Part shown: one piece after another, positions 44,805 to 55,453 of the stretch
Numbering within the stretch: the stretch's first letter is position 1
Layout of the letters: every line of letters begins with the position of its first letter
NCBI RefSeq assembly: GCF_022829405.1
Contig: NZ_JAKSXW010000111.1
Coordinates: 1-64,000, forward strand
Reading direction: 5' to 3'
From: Methylobacterium sp. J-076
Lineage (GTDB): Bacteria > Pseudomonadota > Alphaproteobacteria > Rhizobiales > Beijerinckiaceae
DNA: 64,000 nucleotides
The notes under the pieces: generated by a model
What the model was told of the DNA's origin: nothing
What the model saw: the letters and a program-made list of their open reading frames with translations, nothing else
Database searches by the model: none
Position numbers and translations under genes: made by a program

Positions 44805-45436
44805 GCGCCGCCGCCCGGGGGGACGTCCTGGCCGCCTACGATGTTTCACGTGAAACAACGCAGGCCCTGGACGCCTATGTCGCCCAGCTCACCCGCTGGC
44901 AGCAGGTGAAGAACCTCGTCGGCCCATCGACCCTCTCCGAGGTGTGGAGCCGGCATGTGGCGGACGCCCTGCAGCTCCTCGCCCTCGCCCCCGACGCCCG
45001 GACCTGGATCGACCTCGGCTCCGGCGCGGGCATCCCCGGCATGATCCTCGCCATCGCCGGAAAGGAGCGGGGGATCCGCGTGACGCTGGTGGAGAGCAAC
45101 ACGCGCAAATGCGCGTTCCTCACCGAGGCGGCGCGGATCACCGGCGCGCCGGCCACCGTCCGCAACGCCCGCATCGAAGCGGTGATCGGGGACGCCGCGG
45201 GCACCGACATCGTCTGCGCCCGGGCGCTGGCGGCCCTCGACCAGCTCCTCGACTGGTCGGCGCCTCTGTTGAAATCCGGCACCATCGGCCTGTTTCCGAA
45301 GGGCCGGGATGTCCAGGCGGAATTGACCCAGGCCGCCGCGCGGTGGACAGTCTCCTACGATCTCGTGCCGAGTCGAACTGACCCCGACGCCCGGATCGTG
45401 CGGGTCACAGCCCTAACCGAACCGAGCCCCCGATGA
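44801..45436 (+). CDS. rsmG: 16S rRNA (guanine-527-N7)-methyltransferase RsmG (GidB)
   Basis: A 211-residue SAM-dependent methyltransferase acting on 16S r[22 protein letters not shown] (motif I, about 69-87), [14 protein letters not shown] (motif II) and [15 protein letters not shown] are family-specific. The ATGA overlaps at both ends (with mnmG and parA) show coupled translation. Residues 14-19 (Asp-Val-Ser-Arg-Glu-Thr) are encoded by a perfect parS site at 44842-44857. Confidence 0.96.
   Translation: MSAAARGDVLAAYDVSRETTQALDAYVAQLTRWQQVKNLVGPSTLSEVWSRHVADALQLLALAPDARTWIDLGSGAGIPGMILAIAGKERGIRVTLVESNTRKCAFLTEAARITGAPATVRNARIEAVIGDAAGTDIVCARALAALDQLLDWSAPLLKSGTIGLFPKGRDVQAELTQAAARWTVSYDLVPSRTDPDARIVRVTALTEPSPR
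44842..44857. promoter_or_regulatory. parS centromere site, copy 2 (inside rsmG)
   Basis: TGTTTCACGTGAAACA, identical to the site at 42286-42301, placed in frame in the rsmG coding sequence. It lies about 600 bases before parA. Confidence 0.95.
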
Positions 45437-46290
45437 GCGACGCGACGACCGTCGACGCCTCCGAGCGCCCTGCCACCGGCCATCCGGCCAAGCCGCTGCG
45501 GATCCTCGCCCTGGCGAACCAGAAGGGCGGCGTCGGCAAGACCACGACGGCGATCAACCTCGGCACCGCGCTCGCCGCCATCGGCGAGGAGGTGCTGGTG
45601 ATCGACCTCGATCCCCAGGGCAACGCCTCCACCGGTCTGGGCATCGAGAAGGCCCGGCGCCGGGTCTCGACCTACGAGCTGATGGCGGGGGAGGCGAGCC
45701 TCGCCCAGACCGTGATCCCCACCGCGGTGCCGCGCCTATCCATCGCCCCCTCGACCATGGACCTGCTGGGCCTGGAGATGGAGATGGCCGCCTCGCAGGA
45801 CAGGGCGCACCGCCTGCGCAACGCCCTGCGGAGCATGGCGCAGTCCGAAAGCCTGAAGCGCATCAGCTACGTGCTGATCGACTGCCCGCCCTCCCTCAAT
45901 CTGTTGACCATCAACGCCCTGGCCGCCGCCGACGCGGTGCTGGTGCCCCTGCAATGCGAGTTCTTCGCCCTCGAAGGGTTGAGCCAGCTCCTGCGCACCG
46001 TGGAGCAGGTGCGCGGGGCCCTGAACCCGCGCCTCAGCATCCAGGGCATCGTGCTGACGATGTTCGACCCGCGCAACAACCTCTCGGCGCAGGTGGTGGC
46101 GGACGTGCGCAGCTTCATGGGCGACAAGGTCTACGAGACCATGATCCCCCGGAACGTCCGCGTGTCCGAGGCGCCCTCGCACGGCAAGCCGGCCTTGCTG
46201 TACGATCTGAAATGCGCGGGCAGCCAAGCCTACCTGCGCCTCGCCTCGGAGGTGATCCAGCGGGAAGGCCGCGTGCCGGCGGCGGCCTAG
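45433..46290 (+). CDS. parA: Chromosome partitioning ATPase ParA
   Basis: A 285-residue Walker-type ATPase that moves ParB-parS complexes. The deviant Walker A motif NQKGGVGKTTTAINLGTALA (about 31-50), VIDLDPQGNASTGLG and IDCPPSLNLLTINAL are complete. The N-terminal extension is short and polar, as in chromosomal ParA/Soj. Its ATG overlaps the rsmG stop. ParB follows after about 108 bases. Confidence 0.98.
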   Translation: MSDATTVDASERPATGHPAKPLRILALANQKGGVGKTTTAINLGTALAAIGEEVLVIDLDPQGNASTGLGIEKARRRVSTYELMAGEASLAQTVIPTAVPRLSIAPSTMDLLGLEMEMAASQDRAHRLRNALRSMAQSESLKRISYVLIDCPPSLNLLTINALAAADAVLVPLQCEFFALEGLSQLLRTVEQVRGALNPRLSIQGIVLTMFDPRNNLSAQVVADVRSFMGDKVYETMIPRNVRVSEAPSHGKPALLYDLKCAGSQAYLRLASEVIQREGRVPAAA

Positions 46291-46398
46291 CGCCCCCGCC
46301 CCGCGTTATGGCGCGCCGGGGCCGGGCCGAACGAGCGTAACGACGATCCGCCCGGCCGCAGGCGCCGGGTGTTCCAGTGAACGAAGACAGGTGAGACG

Positions 46399-47295
46399 AT
46401 GGCGGAGGAGGTCGCAAGGCCCCGGCTGGGGCGCGGACTCGCGGCCCTGATCGGCGATTTCGGGGATCCGGCGCAGCCGCCGCCCAAGCACGAGGGCCAG
46501 CGCAAGGTCGCCGTGGAGTTCCTGCGGCCGAACCCCCGCAACCCCCGCCGGCATTTCGGCGAGGAGGAGCTGTCGGAGCTCGCCGGGTCGATCAAGGCGC
46601 GGGGGCTCATCCAGCCCATCGTGGCGCGGCCGCTGCCCGACGTGCCGGGCGCCTTCGAGATCGTGGCCGGCGAGCGGCGCTGGCGGGCCGCCCAGCGGGC
46701 CGGGCTGGACGAGGTGCCGGTGGTCGTCGTCGAGATCGACGACCGGGCCTCCCTCGAGTTCGCGATCCTCGAGAACGTCCAGCGCGCCGACCTCAACCCG
46801 GTGGAGGAGGCGTCCGGCTACGAGCGGCTGATGCGCGACTTCTCCTACACCCAGCGCGAGCTGGCGGAGATCCTGGGCAAGAGCCGCAGCCACCTCGCCA
46901 ACACCCTGCGCCTCCTGAACCTGCCGCAGGCGGTGCAGGACCGGCTGAGCGCGAGCGAGATCACTGCCGGCCATGCCCGCGCCCTCCTGTCCCTGCGCGA
47001 TCCCGAGGGCGTGGCCCGGCGCATCGTGGCCGAGGGCCTGTCGGTGCGCGAGGTCGAGGCCCTGGCCGCCGCCGAGGCCGAGCCGTCGGAGACCCCGCGC
47101 CCCGGCCGGCCGCGCCTCGCCGCCGAGCGCCCGGCCCCCGTGCGCGCTCTGGAGCTGCGCTTGCACCGGGCGCTGGGGGTGAGCGTCGCCTATCGCCCGA
47201 AGGACGAGGAATCGGGGGAGATCCGCCTGCGCTATGCCAGCCGCGACGAGCTGCAGGGCCTGCTCGACCGGCTGAAGGTGCCGGCGGAGGACTGA
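46399..47295 (+). CDS. parB: Chromosome partitioning protein ParB
   Basis: A 298-residue CTP-dependent DNA clamp that binds parS. The N-terminal ParA-interacting segment RPRLGRGLAALIGD is followed by the CTP-binding motif GERRWRAAQRAG, the parS-reading helix-turn-helix (ELAEILGKSRSHLANTLRLL) and a C-terminal dimerisation domain. Two perfect parS sites lie within 4.2 kb upstream. Length is typical. Confidence 0.98.
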   Translation: MAEEVARPRLGRGLAALIGDFGDPAQPPPKHEGQRKVAVEFLRPNPRNPRRHFGEEELSELAGSIKARGLIQPIVARPLPDVPGAFEIVAGERRWRAAQRAGLDEVPVVVVEIDDRASLEFAILENVQRADLNPVEEASGYERLMRDFSYTQRELAEILGKSRSHLANTLRLLNLPQAVQDRLSASEITAGHARALLSLRDPEGVARRIVAEGLSVREVEALAAAEAEPSETPRPGRPRLAAERPAPVRALELRLHRALGVSVAYRPKDEESGEIRLRYASRDELQGLLDRLKVPAED

Positions 47296-47322
47296 GCGCC
47301 GCGCCGGGCGGCGGAGGGCGCG

Positions 47323-48348
47323 TCAGCGGCGGCGGCCGGCTTCCGCGATGCGGAGGAGGGCGGCCGAAGCCAGGGCTTCGGCGAGGGTGGGTTCCGCCCG
47401 GCGGCAGGCCAACACCCCCTGCTGGAGGATCTCCACCGCCTGCCGCAGGCGCCCCGGCCCCCACAGGGAGAGCTGGCGCTCGATGCTGGCCTTGCGCTTG
47501 AAGTGCAGGCCGCGCCACGCCGCGGCCATCGCCGCGGGGGTCTTGTCGGGGTTGTCGAGGCGCAGGGCGAGGAGGGCGGTGGCGTGCCGGAGCGCAGAGC
47601 CGAGCACCTGCCCGGGATCGAGCCCCTCCTGCCGGAAACGGCGCGAATCCCGCTCCACGGTCTCCGCCCGCCCATCGAAGGCGGCGTCGATCAACGTGTT
47701 GAGGACGCTGGCGGCGACATCGCTCACCACCGCCTCCACGTCGTCCAGGGCGATGCTGCCCTTGCCCGCGGCATAGAGGGCGAGCTTCTCGATCTCCATC
47801 AGGCTCGCCCGCCGGTCGCCGCCGAGGCTGCGGACCAGCACCTCCCGGGCGTCCCGGTCGATCCGCAGGTCGAGCCCGCGCAGGGTCCGGTCGATCAGGT
47901 CGCCGAGGGCCCGCTCGTCATCCGGGTAGCAGGGGACGGCCAGCGCCCGCTGCGACTTCTCGCACAGGGCGCGCAGGGGGTTGCCCTTGGTGAGGTCGCC
48001 CGCCTCCACGACGATCCGCGTGTCGGTGACGGGGATGCCGAGCACCGCCTCGACGGCGGGGGCCACGTTGCGGCTCCCCGGCCGCACCCAGATCGCCCGC
48101 TTGCCGCCGAACAGGCCCACCGTGCCGGCCTCGTCGCAGAGGCGGCCGGGGTCGGAGGCGACCACGTCGCCGTCGATCTTCACAAGGGCGAAGGGGTCGG
48201 ACGCGTCCGGCAGGAAGCCCTCGGCCAGGGCCTTGGCGCGCTCGGTGACGAGGCCGGTATCGGGGCCGTAGACGAGGATCACCGGGATGCGCGGGTCCGG
48301 CCCCCGGCGGATCAGGTCCTCGATGTCCCCCGGCCGGACGGCCGTCAC
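47323..48348 (-). CDS. holA: DNA polymerase III subunit delta
   Basis: A 341-residue clamp-loader subunit that opens the beta clamp. The N-terminal ILVYGPDTGLVTERAKAL segment, VDGDVVASDPGRLCDEA and KRAIWVRPG, then SLGGDRRASLMEIEKLALYA in domain II, identify HolA. The start is GTG at 48348, seven bases after the lptE stop, so the two form an operon. It is convergent with parB. Confidence 0.92.
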   Translation of the reverse strand: MTAVRPGDIEDLIRRGPDPRIPVILVYGPDTGLVTERAKALAEGFLPDASDPFALVKIDGDVVASDPGRLCDEAGTVGLFGGKRAIWVRPGSRNVAPAVEAVLGIPVTDTRIVVEAGDLTKGNPLRALCEKSQRALAVPCYPDDERALGDLIDRTLRGLDLRIDRDAREVLVRSLGGDRRASLMEIEKLALYAAGKGSIALDDVEAVVSDVAASVLNTLIDAAFDGRAETVERDSRRFRQEGLDPGQVLGSALRHATALLALRLDNPDKTPAAMAAAWRGLHFKRKASIERQLSLWGPGRLRQAVEILQQGVLACRRAEPTLAEALASAALLRIAEAGRRR

Positions 48349-48355
48349 GGGCCAC

Positions 48356-48901
48356 TCACGGCTTGGCCGCCAGCACCGAGGCGATGCGGGTCTTGATCTG
48401 GTCGGCCAGGGTGTCGGCGAGGCGGATCTCCGCGTCGCGGGCGGCCCGCTGGCTGGCGAAGCGCTGGATCGAGCGGTCGTAGGTGGCCGTCGAGGTGGCG
48501 ACGCCCTCCGCGATCACCTTGCTGCCGCCGAGATCCTCCAGGCTGTAGCGCATGCTGCCGACGATGGTGCCGGCCTCGGCGCGGCCCGTGGTGGAGGAGA
48601 CGATCGGCGTCTGCACGGTCTCGGAGCCGGACAGCTTCAGGCGGTACTGCTTCTTCGCCGGCTGGCCGGAGCCGTCCAGGTCGAAGATCAGCTCGCTGCG
48701 CAGGTAATGGCCGAGGCGTTCCTGGCCCTGGGCCATCACGATCTCGTCCACCTGCACGGAGGAGAGCAGGGCCTGGATCGACTCGCCCGAGGCGGTCGGC
48801 CCGTAGAGGGGACGGAAGCAGGCCGACAGGCTCAGGCTCAAACCCGCCACCAGGGCGAGCCGCCCCGCCCGCAAAGCCACCGGTCCTACGCCAAGCCTCA
48901 T
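48356..48901 (-). CDS. lptE: LPS-assembly lipoprotein LptE
   Basis: A 181-residue outer-membrane lipoprotein that plugs LptD for LPS export. The signal peptide ends in a lipobox with Cys in LSLSLSACFRPLYG, the standard LptE start (C-x-RPLYG). A beta-sandwich with YRLKLSGSETVQT follows. It is the first gene of a unit with holA. In many relatives leuS precedes it; here leuS is elsewhere. Confidence 0.9.
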   Translation of the reverse strand: MRLGVGPVALRAGRLALVAGLSLSLSACFRPLYGPTASGESIQALLSSVQVDEIVMAQGQERLGHYLRSELIFDLDGSGQPAKKQYRLKLSGSETVQTPIVSSTTGRAEAGTIVGSMRYSLEDLGGSKVIAEGVATSTATYDRSIQRFASQRAARDAEIRLADTLADQIKTRIASVLAAKP

Positions 48902-49027
48902 CGTGCCGTCCCGTCCCGCTTCGCTCCGGTCTTAGCGCGGACCGGGGGCCCTGCGCCACGACTCTCGGCACACGCCCTTACGATTCCTCTGCGGCGGGAG
49001 CGTGGTGGGGACGTTTCCGGGGATAAC

Positions 49028-51241
49028 TCACCACCGGTAGATTAGGCTGCCGATCACCGTGGCGGGGGCGCCCCGGTAGCAGTAGCCTGCTTGGCAGGTG
49101 GCGTAATCCCGGTCGAAGATGTTGTAACCGTTGATCTGCGCCCGCAGGCCCTGGAACTTCGGGTCGATCGCCGCGAAGTCGTAGGCGACCAGGGCGTCGA
49201 ACAGCGTCACCGTCGGGTTGCGGAAGGTGTTCTCGTCGTTGCCGAAGCTATGGGTCATGAAGCGGAGCCCGCCGCCGAGGGTGAGGCCCCGCAGGGGCGA
49301 GCCCGCCGGGAAGAGGTAGCCGACGAAGCCCGCGAAGGTATCGCCGGGGATGCCGGAGACCGTGTTTCCATCCAGCACCTGCCCCGAGGCGGAGGTCTGG
49401 TTCAGGTATTCCAGGTTGAGGTGGGTGTAGGCCAGGGTCAGGTTCGTGCCGGGCGCGAGGTTGGCGATCGCCTCCATCTCGAAGCCCCGGGACCTGACCG
49501 AGCCCGTCGCGATCGACTTGGTGAGATCGTTCGGATCCGGCCGCAGGATGCTGCTCTGGACGATGTCGAAGCCCGAGACCGTCGTCTGGATGTTCGTTCC
49601 GGGAATCAGGTACTTCACGCCCGCCTCGATCTGGTCGCCGGTCGAGGGTTTGAAGGCGCGGCCCTGCGCGTCCACGCCGACCTGCGGGGTGAAGTTGGTG
49701 GCGTAGCTGGCGTAAGGGACGAGCCCCGGGGCGAGGAGGTAGCTCAGCCCGACCCGGCCGGTGAAGGCCCGGTCGTCCTGGCGGCTCGCCGTGTCGGTGC
49801 CGCCGTTGAACGTCTCCTGGAAGGTCCAGTCGTACCGCCCCGACAGGGTGAGGATGAACCGGGCGAGCTTGGCCTGATCCTGAAGGTACAGCCCGAGCTG
49901 GTCCTGGCTCTGGGTGCTGCGCGGCCCCAGCGCCGGCGCCGCGATGAATTGCCGGCCATAGTTCAGCGCGGTGAGGTCGAGGTCGGGCGCCGCGGCGAAG
50001 CCGGAGCGGGTGGTGAAGTCGTAATGGACATAGTCCAGGCCGCCGAGCAGCGTGTGCTGGACCGGCCCGGTCCGCCCATGTGCCTCGACCTGGTTGTCGA
50101 GGCTGATCTGGCTCAGCCGTTCCCGCAGGTATCCCGCCGTCCGGGACGCGGTGGTCCCGTCCGCGCTGAGCGAATCGATCTGCGCGTATTGGTAGGAGTT
50201 CTGGGTGTCGTAGAAGCGGAAGTTCTGGCGGACGATCAGGTCCTCCGAGATGTGGTGTTCGAAGGCGTAGCCGACGCGGCCCTGCCGGAGCTTGAAGTCG
50301 TTGAAGGCCGGATCGCCGGAATAGAGCCGGGTCGAGACGAAACCCGGGGCGTTGTAGAACGACGCGTTCCCCGGAAGCTTCGAGTCCTGGTACTCGCTGA
50401 GGAAGGTGAAGGTCGTGTCGGCGTCGGGCCGCCACGTGAAGGCCGGGGCGATGTAGGTCCGGTCGTCCGCGCTGCCGGGCAGGAAGGTGTTCGCCTCCCG
50501 CCGCAGGCCGGTCAGGCGATAGGCGAGGGTGCCGTCCGTGCCCTCCACCGGCCCGCCGATGTCGACGTTGCCCTGGTAGCGGTCGTAGTTCCCGACCTGA
50601 AGCTGCATCTCGCCGAAGCGCGTGAAGACCGGCCGTTTCGTGGTGAGGTCGAGGATGCCCCCCGGCGAGCCGAGGCCGTAGAGCCCGGAGGAGGGCCCGC
50701 GCAGGATCGTCGCCGCCTCCAGCCCGTAGGGCTCGACCCGGGGCAGGGTCAGGTTGTTGCCGACCTGCCGGATCCCGTCCCGGAAGATACCGTTGTAGGT
50801 CAGGTCGAAGCCGCGCACGTAGAACGAATCGTAGCGCGGATCGAAGCCGAAGACGTTCGTCGCCGTGCCGGCCGCATAGCCGAGGGCCTCGTTGACGGTC
50901 TGCACGTTCCGGTCGTTGAGCTGCTCCCGGGTGATCACCGTCACCGATTGCGGGGTCTCGATCAGCGGCGTGTTGGTCTTCGTCGCGGACGGGCTCACCC
51001 GGGCGACGTAGCCGGTGACGCCCGAGGGGCCGCCGCCCCCGCCGCTGGTGGCGGCGCTGTCCTGGGAGACGGCGACGTTCGCCCCCGTGCCCTGCCCGGA
51101 CCGGTCCCCCCGCACCGCTTCCACCGAGATCTCGTCGAGCTGCAGCGCGGTCTCCTGCGCCCGCGCCTCCCGGAGGGACGCGGGGGCGGACAGGGCGCTG
51201 GCCGCAAGCAACAGGGCGAGGAGGGTGGGGCGGTCGGTCAT
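49028..51241 (-). CDS. TonB-dependent siderophore receptor
   Basis: A 737-residue outer-membrane receptor. After a signal peptide comes a TonB-box-like segment (LQLDEISVEAV), the plug domain (TPQSVTVITREQLNDRN and INGYNIFDRDYATC near the end of the barrel) and a 22-strand barrel whose last residues are LIYRW, as in FhuA/FpvA-type receptors. It imports ferric siderophores with TonB energy. ATG at 51241 begins the signal peptide; 51265 is an alternative. The AT-rich upstream region (51290-51360) is a likely iron-regulated promoter, but no clear Fur/Irr/RirA box was recognised. The ligand is unknown. Confidence 0.9.
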   Translation of the reverse strand: MTDRPTLLALLLAASALSAPASLREARAQETALQLDEISVEAVRGDRSGQGTGANVAVSQDSAATSGGGGGPSGVTGYVARVSPSATKTNTPLIETPQSVTVITREQLNDRNVQTVNEALGYAAGTATNVFGFDPRYDSFYVRGFDLTYNGIFRDGIRQVGNNLTLPRVEPYGLEAATILRGPSSGLYGLGSPGGILDLTTKRPVFTRFGEMQLQVGNYDRYQGNVDIGGPVEGTDGTLAYRLTGLRREANTFLPGSADDRTYIAPAFTWRPDADTTFTFLSEYQDSKLPGNASFYNAPGFVSTRLYSGDPAFNDFKLRQGRVGYAFEHHISEDLIVRQNFRFYDTQNSYQYAQIDSLSADGTTASRTAGYLRERLSQISLDNQVEAHGRTGPVQHTLLGGLDYVHYDFTTRSGFAAAPDLDLTALNYGRQFIAAPALGPRSTQSQDQLGLYLQDQAKLARFILTLSGRYDWTFQETFNGGTDTASRQDDRAFTGRVGLSYLLAPGLVPYASYATNFTPQVGVDAQGRAFKPSTGDQIEAGVKYLIPGTNIQTTVSGFDIVQSSILRPDPNDLTKSIATGSVRSRGFEMEAIANLAPGTNLTLAYTHLNLEYLNQTSASGQVLDGNTVSGIPGDTFAGFVGYLFPAGSPLRGLTLGGGLRFMTHSFGNDENTFRNPTVTLFDALVAYDFAAIDPKFQGLRAQINGYNIFDRDYATCQAGYCYRGAPATVIGSLIYRW

Positions 51242-51371
51242 GGGCGGTCTCAGGCAGGCGCTCATCGGCAGCGCCCGCCTGCGACATCAACCGATCGGCC
51301 TTACCCGATCAAGCCGAAAAAGTGTTGTAAATCACACACTTAAAACGGTTCAAATCTGTACCTGTTCGAAT

Positions 51372-52235
51372 TCAAAAGTCGAGCGCCGGCTCCCGCAGCG
51401 CCTCCGCCTCGCGGGTGCAGGCGCCCTGATCGGGGGGCGTGCCACCCGCCGCCAGCGCGGCCTTCATCTCGCCCCGCGCCTTGTCGAGGTCCGCCCGGAA
51501 CACCGCATCGCCCATCAGCGCCGCGAAGGTGGACGAGCCGTTGGTCCGCCCGGCGGAGACGTCGCTCAGCCAGTGCACGCCACACACGACCCGGCTCTCC
51601 CCGTAGGCCCGGCCCCGGGCGAGGATGGCGGTGGATTTTTCCGGCACCAGGGCGGCCATGATCAGGGCATAGGCCCAGCCCTGCGTCGCGTGGCCCGAGG
51701 GGTAGCTGAAGCTGTCGGCCAGGGCCTGGGTCCGCTGCACGCAGATCGGCGCCTCGTTGCCCACGAAGGGCCGCAGGCGGCGGTAATGCACCTTGGGGAT
51801 CCGCGTCATGTGGACGAGGTCCATGCGGGCGCGCTCCAGCAGGTTCAGCGTGGCCGGCACCCGCCCCTGGTCGATCCGCACGCCGAGGACGCAGGCGAAG
51901 TTCTCCAGCACCGCCGCGGCCCCCTCCGCCACGTCGTCGGCCGCGAGGTTCCAGCGCGGCGTGCCCTTCAGGGCGCGGGTGCTGGCGAAGGCGGCGTGGT
52001 CGGCCGCGTCGAGGGGGGAATGGTGGGCCGGCGGCGGCGGCAGGATCCGCAGGGGATCGGGCAACGCCTCGTCGGCCAGGTAGGCCTTCACCGCCGGCTT
52101 GCCGGGCTTGACCGGGTCCGCCGACAGGGAGGGGGCGGAGGCGGGGGGCGCGTCTGGGTCGGCGGCCGGCGCGGGCGCGCAGGCCAGCAGGAGGGCGGCG
52201 AGCGACAGGGCCGTCGTGACCGGGGGGCGGCGCAT
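51372..52235 (-). CDS. Exported class A-type nonspecific acid phosphatase (PAP2 family)
   Basis: A 287-residue periplasmic enzyme. The signal peptide (TTALSLAALLLACAPAPAA) is followed by the three-part phosphatase signature: Lys148 to Arg155-Pro156 (KVHYRRLRP), Pro-Ser-Gly-His at 179-182 (SYPSGHATQ), and Ser214-Arg with His221 and Asp225 (GESRVVCGVHWLSD). This is the PhoN/PAP2 arrangement. The ATG at 52235 follows GAGGAACACC; a longer start at 52280 is less likely. It would release phosphate from organic esters. Confidence 0.93.
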   Translation of the reverse strand: MRRPPVTTALSLAALLLACAPAPAADPDAPPASAPSLSADPVKPGKPAVKAYLADEALPDPLRILPPPPAHHSPLDAADHAAFASTRALKGTPRWNLAADDVAEGAAAVLENFACVLGVRIDQGRVPATLNLLERARMDLVHMTRIPKVHYRRLRPFVGNEAPICVQRTQALADSFSYPSGHATQGWAYALIMAALVPEKSTAILARGRAYGESRVVCGVHWLSDVSAGRTNGSSTFAALMGDAVFRADLDKARGEMKAALAAGGTPPDQGACTREAEALREPALDF

Positions 52236-52396
52236 CGGTGTTCCTCGCTTGGCGATCGGCCTCGGGTGAACCTCACCCATGGGGCAGACGGATCGTGGGC
52301 TTGGAAAAATCCCTGCCCGTCGCCCGCGCGCGAGTCCAGGGCGTGCGGTGTCATCCGCGGCCGGTCACACCCCCGTGGAGGGACGGCAGGGGCGTG

Positions 52397-53265
52397 TCAG
52401 CCGGCCCGGATCGCCGCGGCCACGGCGGCGGGGTGCTCCTCGTGGGGGCTCAGCGCCCCGGGGACCCGCAGGCTCGTCACGAGGCCGCTCGCCGCCAGGG
52501 CGTCCATCTCGGCGCCGGAGCGCCGGGGGGCGCCCTCCGGGCGCAGCATCAGCACGGGCGGCAGCCCTTCGCCGAACAGGCCGAGGAACGCCTCCCGGCT
52601 CGGGACGGGGTCGAGGCCGCCGGTCACGAAGGCCGCCGTGCCGAAGCGACCGTTGCGCTGGCGGGTGATGGCATGCTTCGCCCGCACGAGGTCGGGCGTC
52701 ACCCGCTCCCGGTCGCCGTAGACATGCGCCCTCATCATCCGCCCGATGACCGGGGGGCTGATGTTGATCCGGTAGAGGGCCTCGCCGATCAGCGGGGCCT
52801 CCACCGCCCGTCGGATGCGCGGGAACCAGGCCGCCCGTTGGGGCATCGCAGTCGGCAAAGGACCGCGCCATGTGGGCGCCACCAGCACGAGGCGGCCGAA
52901 GGCGCCGGGGTGCCGGCGGGCCGCCGCCACGAGGTAGCCCGCCGCATGTCCCGCCGCGATCCCCACGGCATAGGGGCCGGGCGCCGCGGCGAGGAGCCCG
53001 TCGAGAAAGGCGTGGAACGTCGAGGGGTTGAGGGGGATGCGCTCCCGGGTCCTGGCGCCGAAGCCGGGCCAATCCGGCACGAGGCAGCGATGGTCGCGGA
53101 CCAACTCATTTGCCAGCTCAGCGACCTCGCCCCGGGACGAGATGGTCGAGAGAGCCGGCAAAATAAGAGCGTCGGGCCCCTGGCCGGACACGTCGCAGGG
53201 CACCTCTATCCGGTGCCCGGCCAGCGTCAGGCCGATGGTGCGCGCCGCCACCGCCGCCCCTTGGC

Positions 53266-53269
<4 letters not shown>
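52397..53269 (-). CDS. Alpha/beta-hydrolase-fold protein lacking the nucleophile Ser
   Basis: A 290-residue protein with an alpha/beta-hydrolase layout: an oxyanion strand with [20 protein letters not shown], a lid of about 60 residues, then GGLDPVP and a terminal His (SPHEEHP). The nucleophile elbow, normally G-x-S-x-G, reads [13 protein letters not shown], so Ser is missing. It may be inactive or use another mechanism. The GTG start at 53269 overlaps the dapD stop (GTGA), so it is translated together with dapD. Confidence 0.72.
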
Positions 53270-54132
<863 letters not shown>

Positions 54133-54214
54133 GGGCGGCAGCGGGTTCCGGGACGGGGAAGCCCCGTGCTTACAGCCGCCCGCCGGGGCTGTCACCGGGG
54201 GCGCGGCGCGCCGC

Positions 54215-54661
54215 TCACGCCTCCCCGAGGAGGGCGCGGACGCGGTCGAGATCGTCCGTGAAGGTCACGAGGTCGAGGGCCATGGCGTCGTGGATCGCCT
54301 GGGCCGCGGCGGGAAACTCCTCGAGGACCCGACGCATCAGGGTCGGCGTGATGCGCACCAGCTCGCAGCCCCCCTCCGCGAAGGCGTCGCAGGGGCGCTC
54401 GCCCCGGACGAACAGGGCGAGGTGGCCGATCAGCGCCGAGCGCCCGGCCCGGACCGGCGCGCCGGAGGACGGCTCCAGGCGGACGGTGCCGGACATCACG
54501 ACGAAGCCCCCGTCGGCCGGCTCGCCGCGGCCGAACAGGCGGTCCCCGTCGCGCAGCTCCCGGCGCTCGGCGGCGAAGGAGAGCAGGCGCAAGGCGTCCC
54601 GGTCGAGAAAACCGAAGACGGGCGCCGCCGCGAGGATCGCGATGTCGTCGTCGAGACCCAC
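54215..54661 (-). CDS. Cyclic-nucleotide-binding-like domain protein without DNA-binding domain
   Basis: A 148-residue protein that is only the Crp-type beta-barrel domain: [20 protein letters not shown] (about 26-45), [12 protein letters not shown] and a helical end with [18 protein letters not shown]. The phosphate-binding cassette of true cAMP binders is not evident, so the ligand is unknown. The start is GTG at 54661. It is probably a signalling adaptor; it follows the response regulator gene at 54727 on the same strand. Confidence 0.8.
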   Translation of the reverse strand: MGLDDDIAILAAAPVFGFLDRDALRLLSFAAERRELRDGDRLFGRGEPADGGFVVMSGTVRLEPSSGAPVRAGRSALIGHLALFVRGERPCDAFAEGGCELVRITPTLMRRVLEEFPAAAQAIHDAMALDLVTFTDDLDRVRALLGEA

Positions 54662-54726
54662 GCTGCCCCTGCCGCTCCGTCTCCGGCAACCCCGGCAGGA
54701 TGGCCTATACGAAAAAGCCTAATAAA

Positions 54727-55413
54727 TCAGGGAAGCAACTTGTAACCGCCACCCTCGGTCACGAGGATCGCCGCCACCGCCGGATTGGGCTCGATCTTCT
54801 GCCGCAGCCGGTAGATGTGCGTCTCCAGGGTGTGGGTGGTCACGTGGGCGTTGTAGCCCCACACCTCCGCGAGCAGGGTGTCCCGGTTCACCACCGCCCG
54901 GCCCGCCCGGTAGAGGAAACGCAGGATCGCGGTCTCCTTCTCCGTGAGCTTCAGCTTCGAGCCGCGCTCGCCCACCAGCAGCTTGGCGCTCGGCCGGAAC
55001 GTGTAGGGGCCGATCTGGAACACCGCGTCCTCGGACGCCTCGTGGCTGCGCAGGTGGGCGCGGATGCGCGCCAGCAGGATGCCGAACTTGAACGGCTTGG
55101 TGACGTAGTCGTTCGCCCCCGCCTCCAGCCCCTCGACGTGGTCGGCCTCCGAATCCTGCGCGGTCAGCATGATGACCGGGCTGCGGAAGCCCCCCTGCCG
55201 CATCCGGCGCACGGCCTCGCGCCCGTCCAGGTCGGGCAGGCCGACATCCATCACGGCGAGGTCGATCCGATCGTCCACGACCCGGCGCATCGCATCCGCG
55301 GCGCAGGCTTCCCCGACGACCCTGAACTCCTCGGACAGGGCGAGCTGCTCGATCAGCGTGTCGCGCAGGATCTCATCGTCGTCACAGATGAGGAGGCGGT
55401 AGGCATTCGACAT
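54727..55413 (-). CDS. OmpR/PhoB-family response regulator
   Basis: A 228-residue regulator. The receiver domain has LLICDDDEILRDTL, phospho-Asp in LAVMDVGLPDLDG and Lys in YVTKPFKFG. The DNA-binding winged helix has LKLTEKETAILRFLYRAG and THTLETHIYRLRQKIEPNP. ATG at 55413 or GTG at 55419 could start it. No kinase is adjacent; a cNMP-domain gene follows on the same strand. A GNRA-capped hairpin lies in its upstream region. Confidence 0.9.
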   Translation of the reverse strand: MSNAYRLLICDDDEILRDTLIEQLALSEEFRVVGEACAADAMRRVVDDRIDLAVMDVGLPDLDGREAVRRMRQGGFRSPVIMLTAQDSEADHVEGLEAGANDYVTKPFKFGILLARIRAHLRSHEASEDAVFQIGPYTFRPSAKLLVGERGSKLKLTEKETAILRFLYRAGRAVVNRDTLLAEVWGYNAHVTTHTLETHIYRLRQKIEPNPAVAAILVTEGGGYKLLP

Positions 55414-55453
55414 CGTCACGAAGCCCTAGCGTAAAAGCCCTGGCCCACGAAAT

